Part shown: positions 36,770-48,403 of the stretch, in pieces | Layout: every line of letters starts with the position of its first letter | Position numbering within the stretch: the first letter of the stretch is position 1 | From: Magicicada septendecula | Taxonomy: Eukaryota; Arthropoda; Insecta; Hemiptera; Cicadidae | Assembly: GCA_034769895.1 (NCBI GenBank) | Contig: CM068367.1 | Coordinates: 123,045,927 to 123,109,926, forward strand | Reading direction: 5' to 3' | Length of the DNA: 64,000 bases | Notes under the pieces: model-generated | What the model saw: the letters and a program-made list of their open reading frames with translations, nothing else | The model's database searches: none | What the model was told of the DNA's origin: nothing | Translations under genes and position numbers: made by a program

Positions 36770-39035
36770 TTACAGTGGACGAAACTGTAACGAGCAAAAA
36801 TTTAAAATTTTTTAAATTTTCTCCTCGACGGAGTGCGTTCACACGAAGCGGTGTCAACGACTTATAGTTGACGCAATAAATAAAACGTAATGAGAAGATG
36901 TCAGAGCAGCGTCGCTAACTAGACAATAGACAGACGTTAAGTTCGACTCGGCTATAGAAATTGGTTGTACAAGATGACAGGGAAAGTTTAGTTCAGAATT
37001 ATTGCTCACTACAGCTGTAACAATGTAGGAGAGGACATTCACACTTGTACTGAGAAATGTGGCAGATGTTCGACCAAGTTACGTCAATATACGATGGACT
37101 ACAGAAAGGGGAAAATTGTATGTTACAAAGGAACGGATGCACTGCACTTTAAGAAACAATACTAAAGCAGAGATCAGACAAAAACTCAAGTCATGTTACG
37201 CAGCTGGAGATATCGTCTAAGTGTCAGACGGAATTTACGAGTGGAAAGTTGGGGTGACTTCACCAGCCAGCAGATGTCCAAAATTATTAATAGCTACAAA
37301 AAAGGGGTATAACACAGAACAATACTTCGGGAGAACCGAAAGTACAGATAAAGGGCAAGCTAGAAAAACACTGAGTTTACTTCAGACAATGGATTGATAG
37401 ACAAGCGTATAATAGCTAAAGTTTCTACGAAAAGGGTCAACGTTCGACAGAGCAAAATCGGGGGATGTCTGAGAACCTATCAGAAGCCCAGAGCCACGGA
37501 AAACACTTGTAGAGAGGACTGTTTCCATAGCAACAAAAACAAAGAACCTATCAGAAGAACGATGACGGAGGGTCTTAACATAGTGGGACAAACTATTCCA
37601 AGAAAACTCAAAACTGACCAATCACGAGTAAAGAAGGCGTAAACAGCGCCAGGGACAAAATTTTGAGTAGGGACGATTTAATAAAACTATATGTCCAAGA
37701 CGGGGACGAGGCCAGTATATCTCAATTTTCCAAACAGTTCACTTTAATTGTTCGGAAGCCAGTATATCTTAATTTTTCACGTAATACACTTTAAGTACGA
37801 AGTCAGTTTTACTCTAAGTTCTCAAGAGTATATTTAATTGTTCGGAGAGATAACTCAAGTTCGGGAGTTGATACATCAACTCGTAACTTAGCAGACTTAG
37901 TGAAATCATCATGTCACGATAGTCAGACTTAGTAAACTTTTAATAGTGAATTTCGAAGTGCGATGTAACGGACTTAGGTAATAATTATTCAAAGCGAACA
38001 ATCAGATCGTTACACGAACAAATATCACCTCATATGGACTATACAAAACAGTTGAACTTAATTTTATTCAGTGTTACTACATCTCATTAAAACCTTAAAG
38101 AACATGAAACATTAAACTAATTAATCAATCACACGTATATCTGATAAAACAGTGATATAAGTGGAACTAGACATGTACAGTAACGTTAAAATAAACACAC
38201 AACATACATCGTAAGATGAAGTATTTAATTGAACACTAAACATTAATTATTCACATAAATCTACGTCAACGCCAGTGATCGGAAGTGTGTGCAAGTGTTT
38301 GTGATATCAGCGGCATTCAACGAGATGTATCTTCATGTCATCCTCATCACTGAGACTGGACATCACCAAATACTAATGGATATTTCATAAATCAAGTAAC
38401 CATTATTTTAATCATTACTATTTAGCTACTTCTACTGACCTGATTCTTTCAAAGAATTCATCCCTGGGAAATTATTAATAAACGCAATGAGTATAAATCA
38501 GAATTAAAAACGTAATTAATGAATATATTAACAAAAAACTATCTGGGATTAATGAACGCATCAATAATTAGAATATGAATTGTTATCTTATTTGATTTAT
38601 ATATGTATGTATGTCTTCTTTGTTTCAGCATATATTTAAACATGAATTTGTTCTTATAAAATATATATGTATTACAGGTACATCGACGTTTCATATGTAT
38701 GATTATAATTTATTGTGAATGATAAATAAACTACATAGTTATTTAAGTTGATCCTATATATGCGTTTATTATTACCACAGATAACCCAGATGTTAACTTA
38801 ATTTTTGAATAAAATATAAAGTAGAATTTTAAGAGTTTCTTTTGTTCAGTAATATAAATGAATTGACAATATTAATTTATTAGGTGATATCAAGTATTTT
38901 GTTTATAACTAATCAGAATAGTTATACATTGTATTAAATGGCTGCACAACGCATGGCACGAAAGTAATTAATTAATGCAAGTAAATTGCATATTACCCAT
39001 TATAAGTAAATATTAATATAATATTCATTATAAAA
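36770..39035 (+). mobile_element. LTR-like block, longest copy (candidate solo LTR)
   Basis: Two segments match the Gypsy 3' LTR at 57250-58612 in inverse orientation. 36780-37090 corresponds to 58490-58150, and 38155-39035 to 58135-57255. Identity is roughly 75-80% by eye; landmarks are CTGTAACGAGCA, GTGTCAACGACTTATAGTTG and CTAATGGATATT. The intervening 37091-38154 is absent from the 57 kb copy. It holds purine-rich U3-like sequence and GTTCGG/GACTTAG-type degenerate repeats. No protein domain is seen, and no Gypsy internal region flanks it, so a solo LTR is likely. Exact ends are not determined. Confidence 0.7.
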
Positions 39036-40401
39036 CGAAAGACGGAGAACGGAATTCTTCAGAGTAAAAAAGAGACCGTTCAATCTTACGTGTAAAGCAG
39101 TCCTACACAAAGAAACCGTGTTACGTTATGTATATTTAAAGGTTTTGTTTTGCACAGTGTGAAACCGGACAGTTAAGAAAGGTTTGGAAACACAGAGGTG
39201 CATTTATGGCAACGATCAGCAGGAGGTCTCATGTACAAAAAAGACAAACGAATTGAGTAAATGGGCGCGAAATGAAATTAACACATGACACTAACGGGTT
39301 AAGCAGATACGCCGGTGTGGGTATTCAGAGAGTATGTTAGATCATTAAATGTTTTTTTCAAGTACGAGCCTTGTATGATACCCTGTATCCGCGGAACCGA
39401 AAAAGAGAGGCAAGCGGTACGGGATGTGTATAAAGATTTAGGACCCTTGTTCGAACGCGGTGAAAGCCGAGAGAATGACAAGACTAAAAGATTGGTAGTG
39501 GTGACAGGGAACAGGAGACACAAGGCGCGCTCGCGCACCTACACACACATGAGATTAGGTAAGTGCTTGATGAATCACTTGTCCTACCGCTCGGTTAATG
39601 TAATCACGTTGTGTATTTTATCATAAATGTCATTAGTTTTTTCTTTGTTTACTCCACCTATCGTGTGCGCCTAAAGTGCGTATTAGACGTCACCTATAAT
39701 ATGTACAGGCAATTATATATTTACGACATAAATAGAGCGCGTGAGAACTTACGTTTTTACGCCACAACACCTAAAGTTGACTACTATATAATCATTTCTT
39801 TGTTCATTGTTTTCTGAAATGACGAAATTTTCTCTACCATATTAAGAATTTTTTTGAGAGTAGTTGAAAACTTATAACGAATCTTGCATAACGAATCTTG
39901 CGTACAAGCCAAATCAATCCTTTGTTTTTTTCTTCTAATTCTGCTTACTCAATTTCTTAGACTTCTTTTTGATTCGACATCGTTTCGTTTTTCAAAGATC
40001 ATTCCATCTTTTTTAATAAGCTTTGTATGGAGTTAGGTTCTAGCCTAATTTTAATTATCTGTCATTCTAGTTAACGTTAAATTTTTAAAATGATAAACTA
40101 TTTTTTATTTTAAATAAAATTTTATGAAGTATTTTTAATTAGTATTAATATGTATTAATGATTTAAAATTAAATTTAGATTGTACTTCTTGATATAACCG
40201 CAATATTTTTTGCAGGCCTTAAGCATATTTTGCGATAGTAATGATACAATTTAGCAGTATTTTGCTAAGGGAAGTAATGGTCCCAAAAAAGCAAGTGAAT
40301 AATGAAAAGGTCTATGCGTAGTTACCAGCACGTTGTATAATAGTCAATTCAAATAGTCTCCGAGGGTGTTTGTACAGGATTAATACTGTTACGCCAGCAC
40401 A
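39036..40401. other. Unassigned sequence
   Basis: A plus-strand frame at 39315-39626 has no ATG-led domain. The stretch 39840-40250 is very AT-rich. No element recognised. Confidence 0.4.
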
Positions 40402-40668
40402 GAACGTTCTACACGTTTCTCGGCTATCCCAGCAGAACCAGCTGTAATGTTGTGTGCGTACGTGACTCTTAACATGCGTCAACGAGGCTGTTCCAGATTA
40501 TTCCGGTCGGCGCACTGTGTTCAAGGCCGCAATCAATTACACTCTAGCGTTTTCGAAGAGTGTTGACGCGTATTATGGATTATTCTGGAACATTTGTGCT
40601 ATCTATTTAAACAACGACAGCTGCCGCTTAGAGTCAGCCTTACGTTGGCGATTACTCAGTTAAGTTTG
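40402..40668 (+). promoter_or_regulatory. Candidate heat-shock-type promoter
   Basis: Three clusters fit the alternating GAA/TTC pentamer pattern of heat-shock elements: GAAcgTTC at 40402-40409, TTCcaGATtaTTC at 40491-40503 (middle unit 2 of 3) and TTCtgGAAcaTTT at 40583-40595 (last unit 2 of 3). A TATTTAAA box lies at 40604-40611, and TCAGCC with A at 40636 is a plausible initiator 32 bp downstream. AGTTT at +28 resembles a downstream promoter element at 4 of 5 positions. No ATG-led frame of note follows within 1.5 kb. The transcript, if real, would be non-coding or have a distant coding exon. Confidence 0.35.
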
Positions 40669-42127
40669 TGTCGGGCGATTTACACAGTGCGTCTCAAGCG
40701 GTATATTAGTGAAAAGTGATTATAGTGCGGAATTATTTATAGTTGACATTATTATTTGTGTGGACAGATTAACTTGAATTATTGTACGAGTATAATCTTG
40801 TTGAATAACTTGTTGATTACAAACTGTTAATTGTGATAATTAAAGCTGATTGTTAGTGGTACCATACGACGATCAAGGAAACCGTCGTAACAATACGGTA
40901 ATATTATATCGTATATTATATACGAGAATATTGTTACAGATTATTTTTTTTATCCGTAAGCATGACAGAGGAAATATTTACAGTTTCAGGGAAATTGAAT
41001 TTTCCGGGTTCGTTAAGAAGTATAAGAGAGCGAACGCACGTGTAGTAGTATAAACAGTAGTAGAGATAAAGGATGAACGAAAATAAAATACAAAAAGTTT
41101 AGTATTCTTGTAGATGATAATATCGAACGCACAGATTGACGAAACACATTTTTTCAAAGACGTTCTTATGTAGGAAAACAATTCATCAATGCATATTTGT
41201 CATAGAAATGTAAATAATGGGAACAACATTACTGAGCTTTGAAAAAATAATTTGAAATTTGTTTATCTATCTGCTTCAGATGTATCAAACAGAATGAGTT
41301 TTATCGTCCCAGAAACATATTTTTTAAGTGTTCATAATTTGTTTCATAAGACGTTAGTAAACTTTTTCCAGCAGTCTCAGGTTACGTGGGAATACGGCTG
41401 TGTCAGTTCGTATGATTTAAGTGCTGGTGACGGGAACGCGGTTTTTGTAAGTAAAACCGCTGACTAATCGTCGCAATAAATAGACGATAAAATTGTAAAG
41501 CACACTCGACTCGCCGGTGCTCGAAGATTCCCGTTCACGCAAATGCCGTCATAAAATCGGCTTTACGATTTCCCGTCGGCGGGTATAAATCGCTTCTCCG
41601 TCTGCGGTTCAACCGACCCGTATCCATTAACTCGACTGAATAGTGTGTATAAATGTTGGTGTTGGTGTTGTGTATAGTGTGTTGTGTTGGTGGTGTAAAT
41701 GTGAACCAAGCACTCGGCAATAGTAGTATCTGCTGTCTGTGCGTGAACCACGGGTTTATTTTATTGTGTTTTATTTCACGAAAGGCCGTTATCTGTGCAT
41801 GCGCTGGCCACTGAACACACCGGTTTCGTAAAATATTTTTAATCAATCAGTAACGACCAGCTGGTGCTTCAGTAAAGTGAATTCAGTAGAGTGACGGAAC
41901 ATAATAAAACCTAAATAGTTTCGAATAATATAGGAAGTTTCGAGTAATAAAAAAGCTATGCGCTGAGGAAGCATAGACTCATAGGTTCATAAATTCGCTG
42001 CGGGATAAATCAGAATACACAGAGAATGAACGATAACTATGTATTATACACACATAAATGACGGTCGATACACATATTACTAAAAACCGCCGAATGGAAC
42101 TGTGAACTTCCGTAGTCATTATACATA
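40669..42127. other. Unassigned sequence
   Basis: No coding feature. 41500-41860 is less AT-rich; the minus-strand frame there (41535-41846) shows no domain. GTTGGTGTTGGTGTTGTG is a short local repeat at 41653-41670. Confidence 0.4.
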
Positions 42128-42303
42128 CAATGTTAATATTTATGCATATTTAATTAATTGCATAAATTAATTAAATTGTAATTATATAAATTTTTCTCTT
42201 GATTAAGATTATCTAGTAGAACATGTTTCCTTGTGCCACGCATTGGGCAGCCATATGCAATGTTAATATTTATGCATATTTAATTAATTGCATAAATTAA
42301 TTA
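42128..42303. repeat. Exact 46-bp direct repeat, spaced 130 bp
   Basis: 42128-42173 and 42258-42303 are identical over 46 bases. Each contains the near-palindrome TTAATTAATTGCATAAATTAATTA. The sequence between them carries TTGTGCCACGCATTGGGCAGCCAT, the inverse of a landmark near the right end of the 36.8 kb LTR-like block. Confidence 0.95.
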
Positions 42304-42790
42304 CTGTTTAATTAATAAATCTTGATCAAATTTCTCAAATGTGTAATCGGCAATGCTATCAACCAAGAGTAATTAATCTTGTCTTCTACTACCAAATAAA
42401 AGTCCAAGAATTAAAATATTTATGAACATGGTACTTGTTAAATCATATTGAATCTAAATCATTGATTGTGGATTTTACTTGTTAAAGAATTGTCTTGTAT
42501 GCCAGGTCTTAAAATAAATTAACTCAACACTATCGAATCCATTATAAATTACATTTATTATAATATGGCATGTTGCATGTATTCATGGTATAAAAGGAAT
42601 CATGTAATAAGAGTACCTACAACTATTCCAAAAGATAATTAAATTCTATAACATATTTAAAGTATCTGAAAGAAACAGTCAAATGCTTACACATACTCGT
42701 GTGTAGTGACGTTAAGAACTATCAATGTTGCGTGCTTGAGATTTGCACTAATTGATATACTTCGAAACGTATTTAAACACCTATACACAT

Positions 42791-42905
42791 GAAATACTCA
42801 TATACCTGCAGTAAACATATTAAACACATATATATTTGAATAATCATATACCTGCAGTACACATATTAAACACATACATATTTGAAATAATCATATACTT
42901 ACACT
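42791..42905. repeat. Tandem repeat, ~46-bp unit, 2.4 copies
   Basis: GAAATACTCATATACCTGCAG..AAACATATTAAACACATA is repeated at 42838-42883 and partly at 42884-42905, with few differences. Lies inside the LTR-like block. Confidence 0.85.
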
Positions 42906-43707
42906 AATAAGATAATACATGTGTAATATTCTATGATATTATTTATTCCTAACCATGGATTCGTATTTATAATGACTCTATTCTGAAATATCTTAGGCAG
43001 TTAGTTCTAAGTGACAGGTCAGCGGTATTACGATAAACTAGGAATTATAATAAGTGGTTATTTTGGTACATTACTCAAGTCGTCGTAGTGTCTCGCTCCC
43101 GTTGCATGTCCATTTGGATCCATTGGGTGACGATTGATGTTAGTCCTGGAAACACTCGTAACTCGCACTTCCAATTGTTACACGTACATCGTTTCGGAAC
43201 GCTAGTTCGCACTTCATGACATCCGTTATAAGTTTTATAATATTATTACAGTTTAAGTCGGGGTACTTGCACTAAGGATTCATTGACTATTCGTATCGCG
43301 TCAGTCTATTCATGCGATTTTTAGTTCGATACTGCCACGCACTTAGTTATCTTTCAAATTACGTGTTCGACTCTTCCGTAACGCCTAGACTGATTTCAAG
43401 TTCATTAGACGCATATAAAACATCATCGGCACTTGTCTCTATTCTACGAAATAATGTTGTCTCACAAATAAAGTCTTATTGTTATATACCGATTCATTCC
43501 GTTGATGAAGAGTTCAAGTATGTTACTACTGTATCCTACCACTTCTTACAGTACTAATTGTATTAGCGTAATGCTTAGAGTTTTACAAAGTTCGTTAGTC
43601 GCGCATCGTCGCGAATACCACTGTTTCGGCTTAACGCTCCAAGTCTTACTCCTAAACTTCCACTGATACCGAACACTACTTTGAATATCTCAAAACAAAA
43701 TCTTTAT

Positions 43708-43895
43708 GAAAACTGAGATAAAATTAGAATAATACTGAGATAAAATTTCGACTGATATTGAGATAAAATACTATTGAGATAAAATTTCGACTGATATTGA
43801 GATAAAATAATACTGAGATAAAATTTCGACTGATATTGAGATAAAATAATACTGAGATTGAGATAAAATAATACTGAGATAAAATACTACTGAGA
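43708..43895. repeat. Tandem repeat of TGAGATAAAAT, nine copies
   Basis: The word GAGATAAAA occurs nine times. A higher-order unit of about 37-39 bp (CTGAGATAAAATTTCGACTGATATTGAGATAAAATA) is visible in the middle. Inside the U3/R part of the LTR-like block, at the place where the other copies have their own degenerate repeats. Confidence 0.9.
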
Positions 43896-44400
43896 GTGCG
43901 TCTCCTCTTGCATACAGTTTTTATGCCCTTCGTTTTCCCACTCTCGCTACTCCTACGAACGCTTCATTTTCCCACCAAAATAGCTCTCATAGGACAGTTG
44001 TTCGGATTTCCTTCTGTCCTCATGCCTCTGGTCTGTGATTCTTGTGAATTCTCCACCCAGCGCCGTTTGGAGAGGGACGTTCTTTCTCGGGATTTGTTCT
44101 CTGGTCGTCGGTTTCTGTCAAGATCATCCTTTACAGTTACTCCCTTCTGAATTCTCGTTTCTAATTGGCTGGTTGGCTTCTCTACATGAATCTCACATAG
44201 TCCACGTTGACACGACGAGCTGCTGTCATCAGGACGTTGCCACTTTCTCGGAATCTGCATCAAGACCTTGGTACTGAAGTCACATCTGTCCCTTTTGGTG
44301 TAGCGTGTCGAAATAACGTATTGTTCGGACACTGTCGACTTCCTATAGCGAACTTACGGGTGGCAAATATCTGTGTACGTCGCAGACGCCTCCTCGTCTC

Positions 44401-44843
44401 CTGCTACATTGTCCGTGCTCCAGCTATTGTTTTTCTGTAAGTTTCACATATGCTTGGAACAATGCTCTTAGTGATGCCTATCTATTCTTCTCGCTACTGA
44501 AACGGATGCAAGGGTAATGTTCCTTTGTCATATTTGTGAAGTCAAGTGTTCCCACGCATGGCCCTGTTCGTCGCAATATGTGTTGCAGCACGCATTGTCC
44601 TTTAACGGCTTTTATGTCATTTAAGTAGAAAGGAAAGGTTTGGTTCCTCCGTCGCTCACCCTCGAACAGTGCTAACTCGTGTCACTCTTGACGGGCTCTA
44701 ATTGCTGGCGTAACTCCCTCGGAATACCCAAAAAATACAAAATAAAAATCTCAACGTAATAAGTACGTTATATACATGTTTTCGGATCTTCGTATGACAA
44801 CACTGTCATAGGAAAACGTATACTTTTCATTAAAATTACTATC
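44401..44843. other. Unassigned sequence
   Basis: No feature recognised; it might include the outer end of the LTR-like block. Confidence 0.35.
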
Positions 44844-44940
44844 CGGGCTCTAAGGCCGTGGTCTTCCATTTTCTTCGTGTCGAAAAGTCTTAACTCGAAC
44901 AGATGTTTCGGCCTCACCTCTGGAGACCATCTTCAGAGTA
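44844..44940. mobile_element. Foldback-family element, single-arm copy
   Basis: Begins CGGGCTCTAAGGCCGTGGTC. On the minus strand it carries CTGAAGA (44930-44936), a stem GGTCTC/GAGGCC (with one G-U pair) and GAAAC (44905-44909). The preceding TTAAAATTACTATC matches TTAAAATTCCTTCT before the 30.7 kb copy. The right arm is not found. Confidence 0.65.
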
Positions 44941-46352
44941 ATAAGGACTTTCATCAAAATGTAAATAGAGCTTTCATCTGGTTTAGTGAACAAGCCTTAG
45001 GCTTACATTAGAAGAAGAAGAAGATCAAGAATAGCATAGTAGCCATTAAAAACACAAAACACTTCGATAGTGTTTCTGTAGATATATGCTACAAATTTTA
45101 ACCGAGACATAATGACTGGAGGATATTTTGATGTGCTACACTTTGAACCGTGACGTCATTTACATCAGCATGTCGCGAGAATGTTTTTGACGACATTTCG
45201 TATGGTACTTTACAAGATGACAAGTTTTTGTCACGTTCTGTCCTATACGTTCGTAGCTTGAAACTTTTTCGATTAGAAACGCTTCACATAAGATCACACG
45301 ATTTGAATGTAGCACTCCGCCACGCAGTGTTGTGATAAACACAATCTAATAACGGCGTCTAGCCATGTGTTTCATGTATACAACGATATGTTTACAAGTT
45401 GTTATTATACAATATAGCAGACGCGCGCGCTGGTGCGTATGTGTATATAACGAGAAAAAGTCACATTCGTTAGACGCTGTATTGTCTGTCTTACTCGAGT
45501 ATTTATCGACGGACTAAAAACCGCATTACCACGTTTATAGACAGTACATTATTTATGCGCGAATAATGAATACATGATATGTGAACCGGTTGCGGGAGAA
45601 ATCCTTTAACAACGTGTGTTCTCCTTCAGTACTCTATACCGCGAGTAGGCGGGTCGTCACTTTAATGTAAACTCGTTAAGTTGACAGTTTTTATTGAATA
45701 TTTGATAACGTTTTCATAATCGGTGGAATTTGTTTTGTTTTATTGTTTATTCAAGAAGTAAACGTGTCGCTCGTATTTAAATTGATCGATTGTGTTTCCG
45801 CTGAAACAATTAAACGTGTTTCGAAGGGTCAATTAATATTTATCAACCGAAAGTGAATTACTACATGCCTGAAGGTTACGCAAGAGAAAGGACAGTTCGC
45901 TTGCCGCTGATTACATCGTAATTATCATGAATCATATTTCCTGTTCTGAATTCATTAGTGAATTATGTCTCAGAACACGATAATAAATAATACAGAAAAA
46001 TGGCCTTACAGCATACCTAACATAAAGGCTAGTAGAAACGTAGTACATAATGGGTACCAGAGATGCGGCAGCAGAAAAGAAATCAACATCCGGACTGAGT
46101 TAATAGTCCGTCGGCCAGAAGGATAACGTTCGGAAGCCTTTGATGTAATGTGTTATTAATTGCGCGGACTTTCTGACATTATCTTTGTACTGTTAGTAAG
46201 ATTGTACTGTCAGTAAGATTGTACTGTTAATCAGATTGCACTGCTAGTAAGATGATGATAATGAAATTTAGCACAAAAATGATTAAATTAAACAAAATTG
46301 AATATAGTCATTCGTCACGATTTTGATTGAATTAGGCCTACATTTATTATTG
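44941..46352. other. Unassigned sequence
   Basis: No gene. AAGATTGTACTGT words repeat at 46187-46230. A pair of opposite-strand frames at 45.15-45.34 kb are mutual shadows. Confidence 0.4.
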
Positions 46353-47018
46353 CTTAAATTTCGACGTTAGATAATTTTTCAATTATGGAAAAAATTCCAG
46401 AAATCGTTTTACTCTACAATTTATTAAGTGATATTACAAATGTAGAGCGCACAATCATACAGTAAACACTAAAAATTCGGAGACATTCGGATTTGTGTTA
46501 CAATTCCTATTAGTTAACATTGTCATCGTTTTTATGAGCCCTGAGAGTCCCAAAATTTTGAAATTTCCGAAACGTAACACTACATTCAGAAATTAGTTAA
46601 AATTCTCTTGAATTTGATACTGTACATGAATTTTCCGATTTTAACAAAATTTTCACCCACTTTTTGGGCTCTGACGTCCCAAAAATTTGAAATTAAGAAA
46701 ATGAATACTACTGTATATTCAGACTTTGGTTAAAACTCTTTTCAATTTGGTACCGTACATGGCCAGTTGGGGTTTTGTCACAATTTCGACCACTCACATT
46801 TTTGCCTCGCGCCACCGTATTTTTGAAGGGGATCAGTTTCAAAAACAATAGCGTTCTGTAGGGTAAAAATACGGTTATACATACCACGTTTTACGAAAAT
46901 GAGTCGGTGCATTCAAAATTTATCATAAGATAACAGATAGATCGATCTAGAAAGATAGATAGACAAATGCCAAACGATCAAGTTCAAACTGAGAACTCGC
47001 TTCGCTCGTTCAGTGGGA
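46353..47018. repeat. Dispersed repeat family A, copy 2
   Basis: Same order of landmarks as 11640-12373: TTTTTCAATTATGGAAAAAATT, AGAGTCCCAAAATTTTGAAATTTCCGAAA, GAATTTTCCGATTTT, CACCCACTTTTTGGG, GGTACCGTACATGG, the GATAGAT tract and the right end ACTGAGAACTCGCTTCGCTCGTTCAGTG. No coding capacity. Confidence 0.8.
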
Positions 47019-48403
47019 GTTAGATGGAGGTTGTAGTAAACAATCCACAAGGCCTCACTTTGGAAAACTATTGCAGTGGCAACAGTCTATCCTGGAGTGG
47101 TCTACTATTGCAGTGGTGTCATCCTGACTGTTAATTAAATTATTCATAAAATTCTGATGGGTCTCAGGTGAGAACATGAAGGCTGTTTGGTTCGGTTGTT
47201 TTGTGTCCCTTCGTTTGTTTGAATCGTCATCGTTATGCGCAACATTATAAATAGACGGTTGAATACACGAGGTTAGACGTCTTACTCAATCAAATAATAT
47301 GTGTCGTTGCTGCTTGAAAGAAATGAAAATTCGTGTCTTGTCTGCATTCGTCCTTGCTGGGCTTACATCATCACTGTTAATTAAGTGAAACCGTCGAGCG
47401 TTACGCTAAGCGAACCATTTAAATATTGGCAACCGAAAGTGCTGAATCCAGTCGCGCGTTTAACAGTACACAAATCGTAAAATACGATAGTTCAAAGATC
47501 CTTTCACTTGTGGTGTTTTCAGGCGTCCAAAATTGTTAGGGACCACCGAAATTGTTGCCCAATTGGTCCTCGACGCTCTTTGCTGCAGATTATTCGACTT
47601 AGGCCAGAAAATTCCCCAGATCCCTAGAGTGTTCAAAGGGGGAGGTAACGTCTACTTTGGGAAACTCTGAGTAAATGAGACTAATGTGTACAGTGGGGAG
47701 GGGGAGGCGTTGATAACTTATCCCTAGGCACTTGTAAACCCCAAAACCAAAGCAGCTAACTTTGAATTATTCGATGTGTCGACTCCTTGGCCACATAAAT
47801 CAAACATTTTAACCATCACACCGGCAGAGATTACTACAGATGAAGTACAAAATGTATACACAGTACTATGTAAAATCAACAGGTGAATTAGTAAGCGATT
47901 GTGTTAGAAATAATTGTTTTTTTAACATGCTTTGGATGGGGGTCGGGTCGGCTTCATACAAAAGAAAAAAAACAAGTTAAGACTAATCAACATTCCTATC
48001 CTTAAAGCGGTTGAAGTCAGTCCCATTAAAGCAAACGGGAATAACATAACATACATATACACGTTGCTGAAACATTTTGTAAGAGATACATTGAATGAAT
48101 CGCTTTTCCTATATTTCATATTTCAAATGTATACGATAATGCTGTGTAATAAACCTGTTTGTGTACTTAAAAAATATTTACTACTATATGAGTGTACAGA
48201 GCTGAAAAAGTAATAAAGCAGCCTACAAATTAAGAAATTAACAAAATTCGTCAACTTTTCCGACCCTCTGGGAGGAGGTCTGGTCAAATCCCCCCCCCCC
48301 CCCCCCAACGTAAATACGGCCTTGTGCTTAACAAAGCTTCATCACCTTGAAAAGTGGTTTATATTCAGACTTCTATAACTCAATTTTGTATTAGTTAACT
48401 AGT
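47019..48403. other. Unassigned, with poly-C run
   Basis: A run of 17 C at 48290-48306 lies next to AACGTAAATACGGCCTTGTG, whose inverse (CAAGGCCGTATTTACGTTGG) resembles the end of a hAT-type MITE; a matching left end was not found. No gene recognised. Confidence 0.4.

Larger units (their letters stand above)
42128..44400 (-). mobile_element. LTR-like block, minus strand copy
   Basis: On the minus strand it follows the order of the 36.8 kb copy. A less AT-rich U3-like part (44400-43900) comes first, then GAAGTGCGA-type repeats. GGAAGTGCGAGTTACGAGTG (near 43170) corresponds to GGAAGTGTGTGCAAGTG, AATAACCACTTATTATAATT..GCTGACCTGTC (near 43065-43010) to AGTAACCATTATTTTAATCATT..TACTGACCTGATTC, and ATGGCTGCCCAATGCGTGGCAC (42254-42233) to ATGGCTGCACAACGCATGGCAC. 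It is more diverged than the 57 kb copy. The minus-strand frame at 43964-44332 has no recognised domain. Confidence 0.5.

Noticed and set aside
37029..37394. Protein-coding remnant inside the 36.8 kb LTR-like block
   Set aside because: Two adjacent open stretches of about 60 codons separated by one stop look mildly coding but match no domain and are absent in the 57 kb copy.
40850..41053. Coding sequence driven by the candidate heat-shock promoter
   Set aside because: The frame begins with TTG and has no ATG-led domain; it does not resemble any heat-shock protein.
48290..48330. End of a hAT-type MITE next to the poly-C run
   Set aside because: Only one end (CAAGGCCGTATTTACGTT) is visible; no inverted partner or target duplication found.
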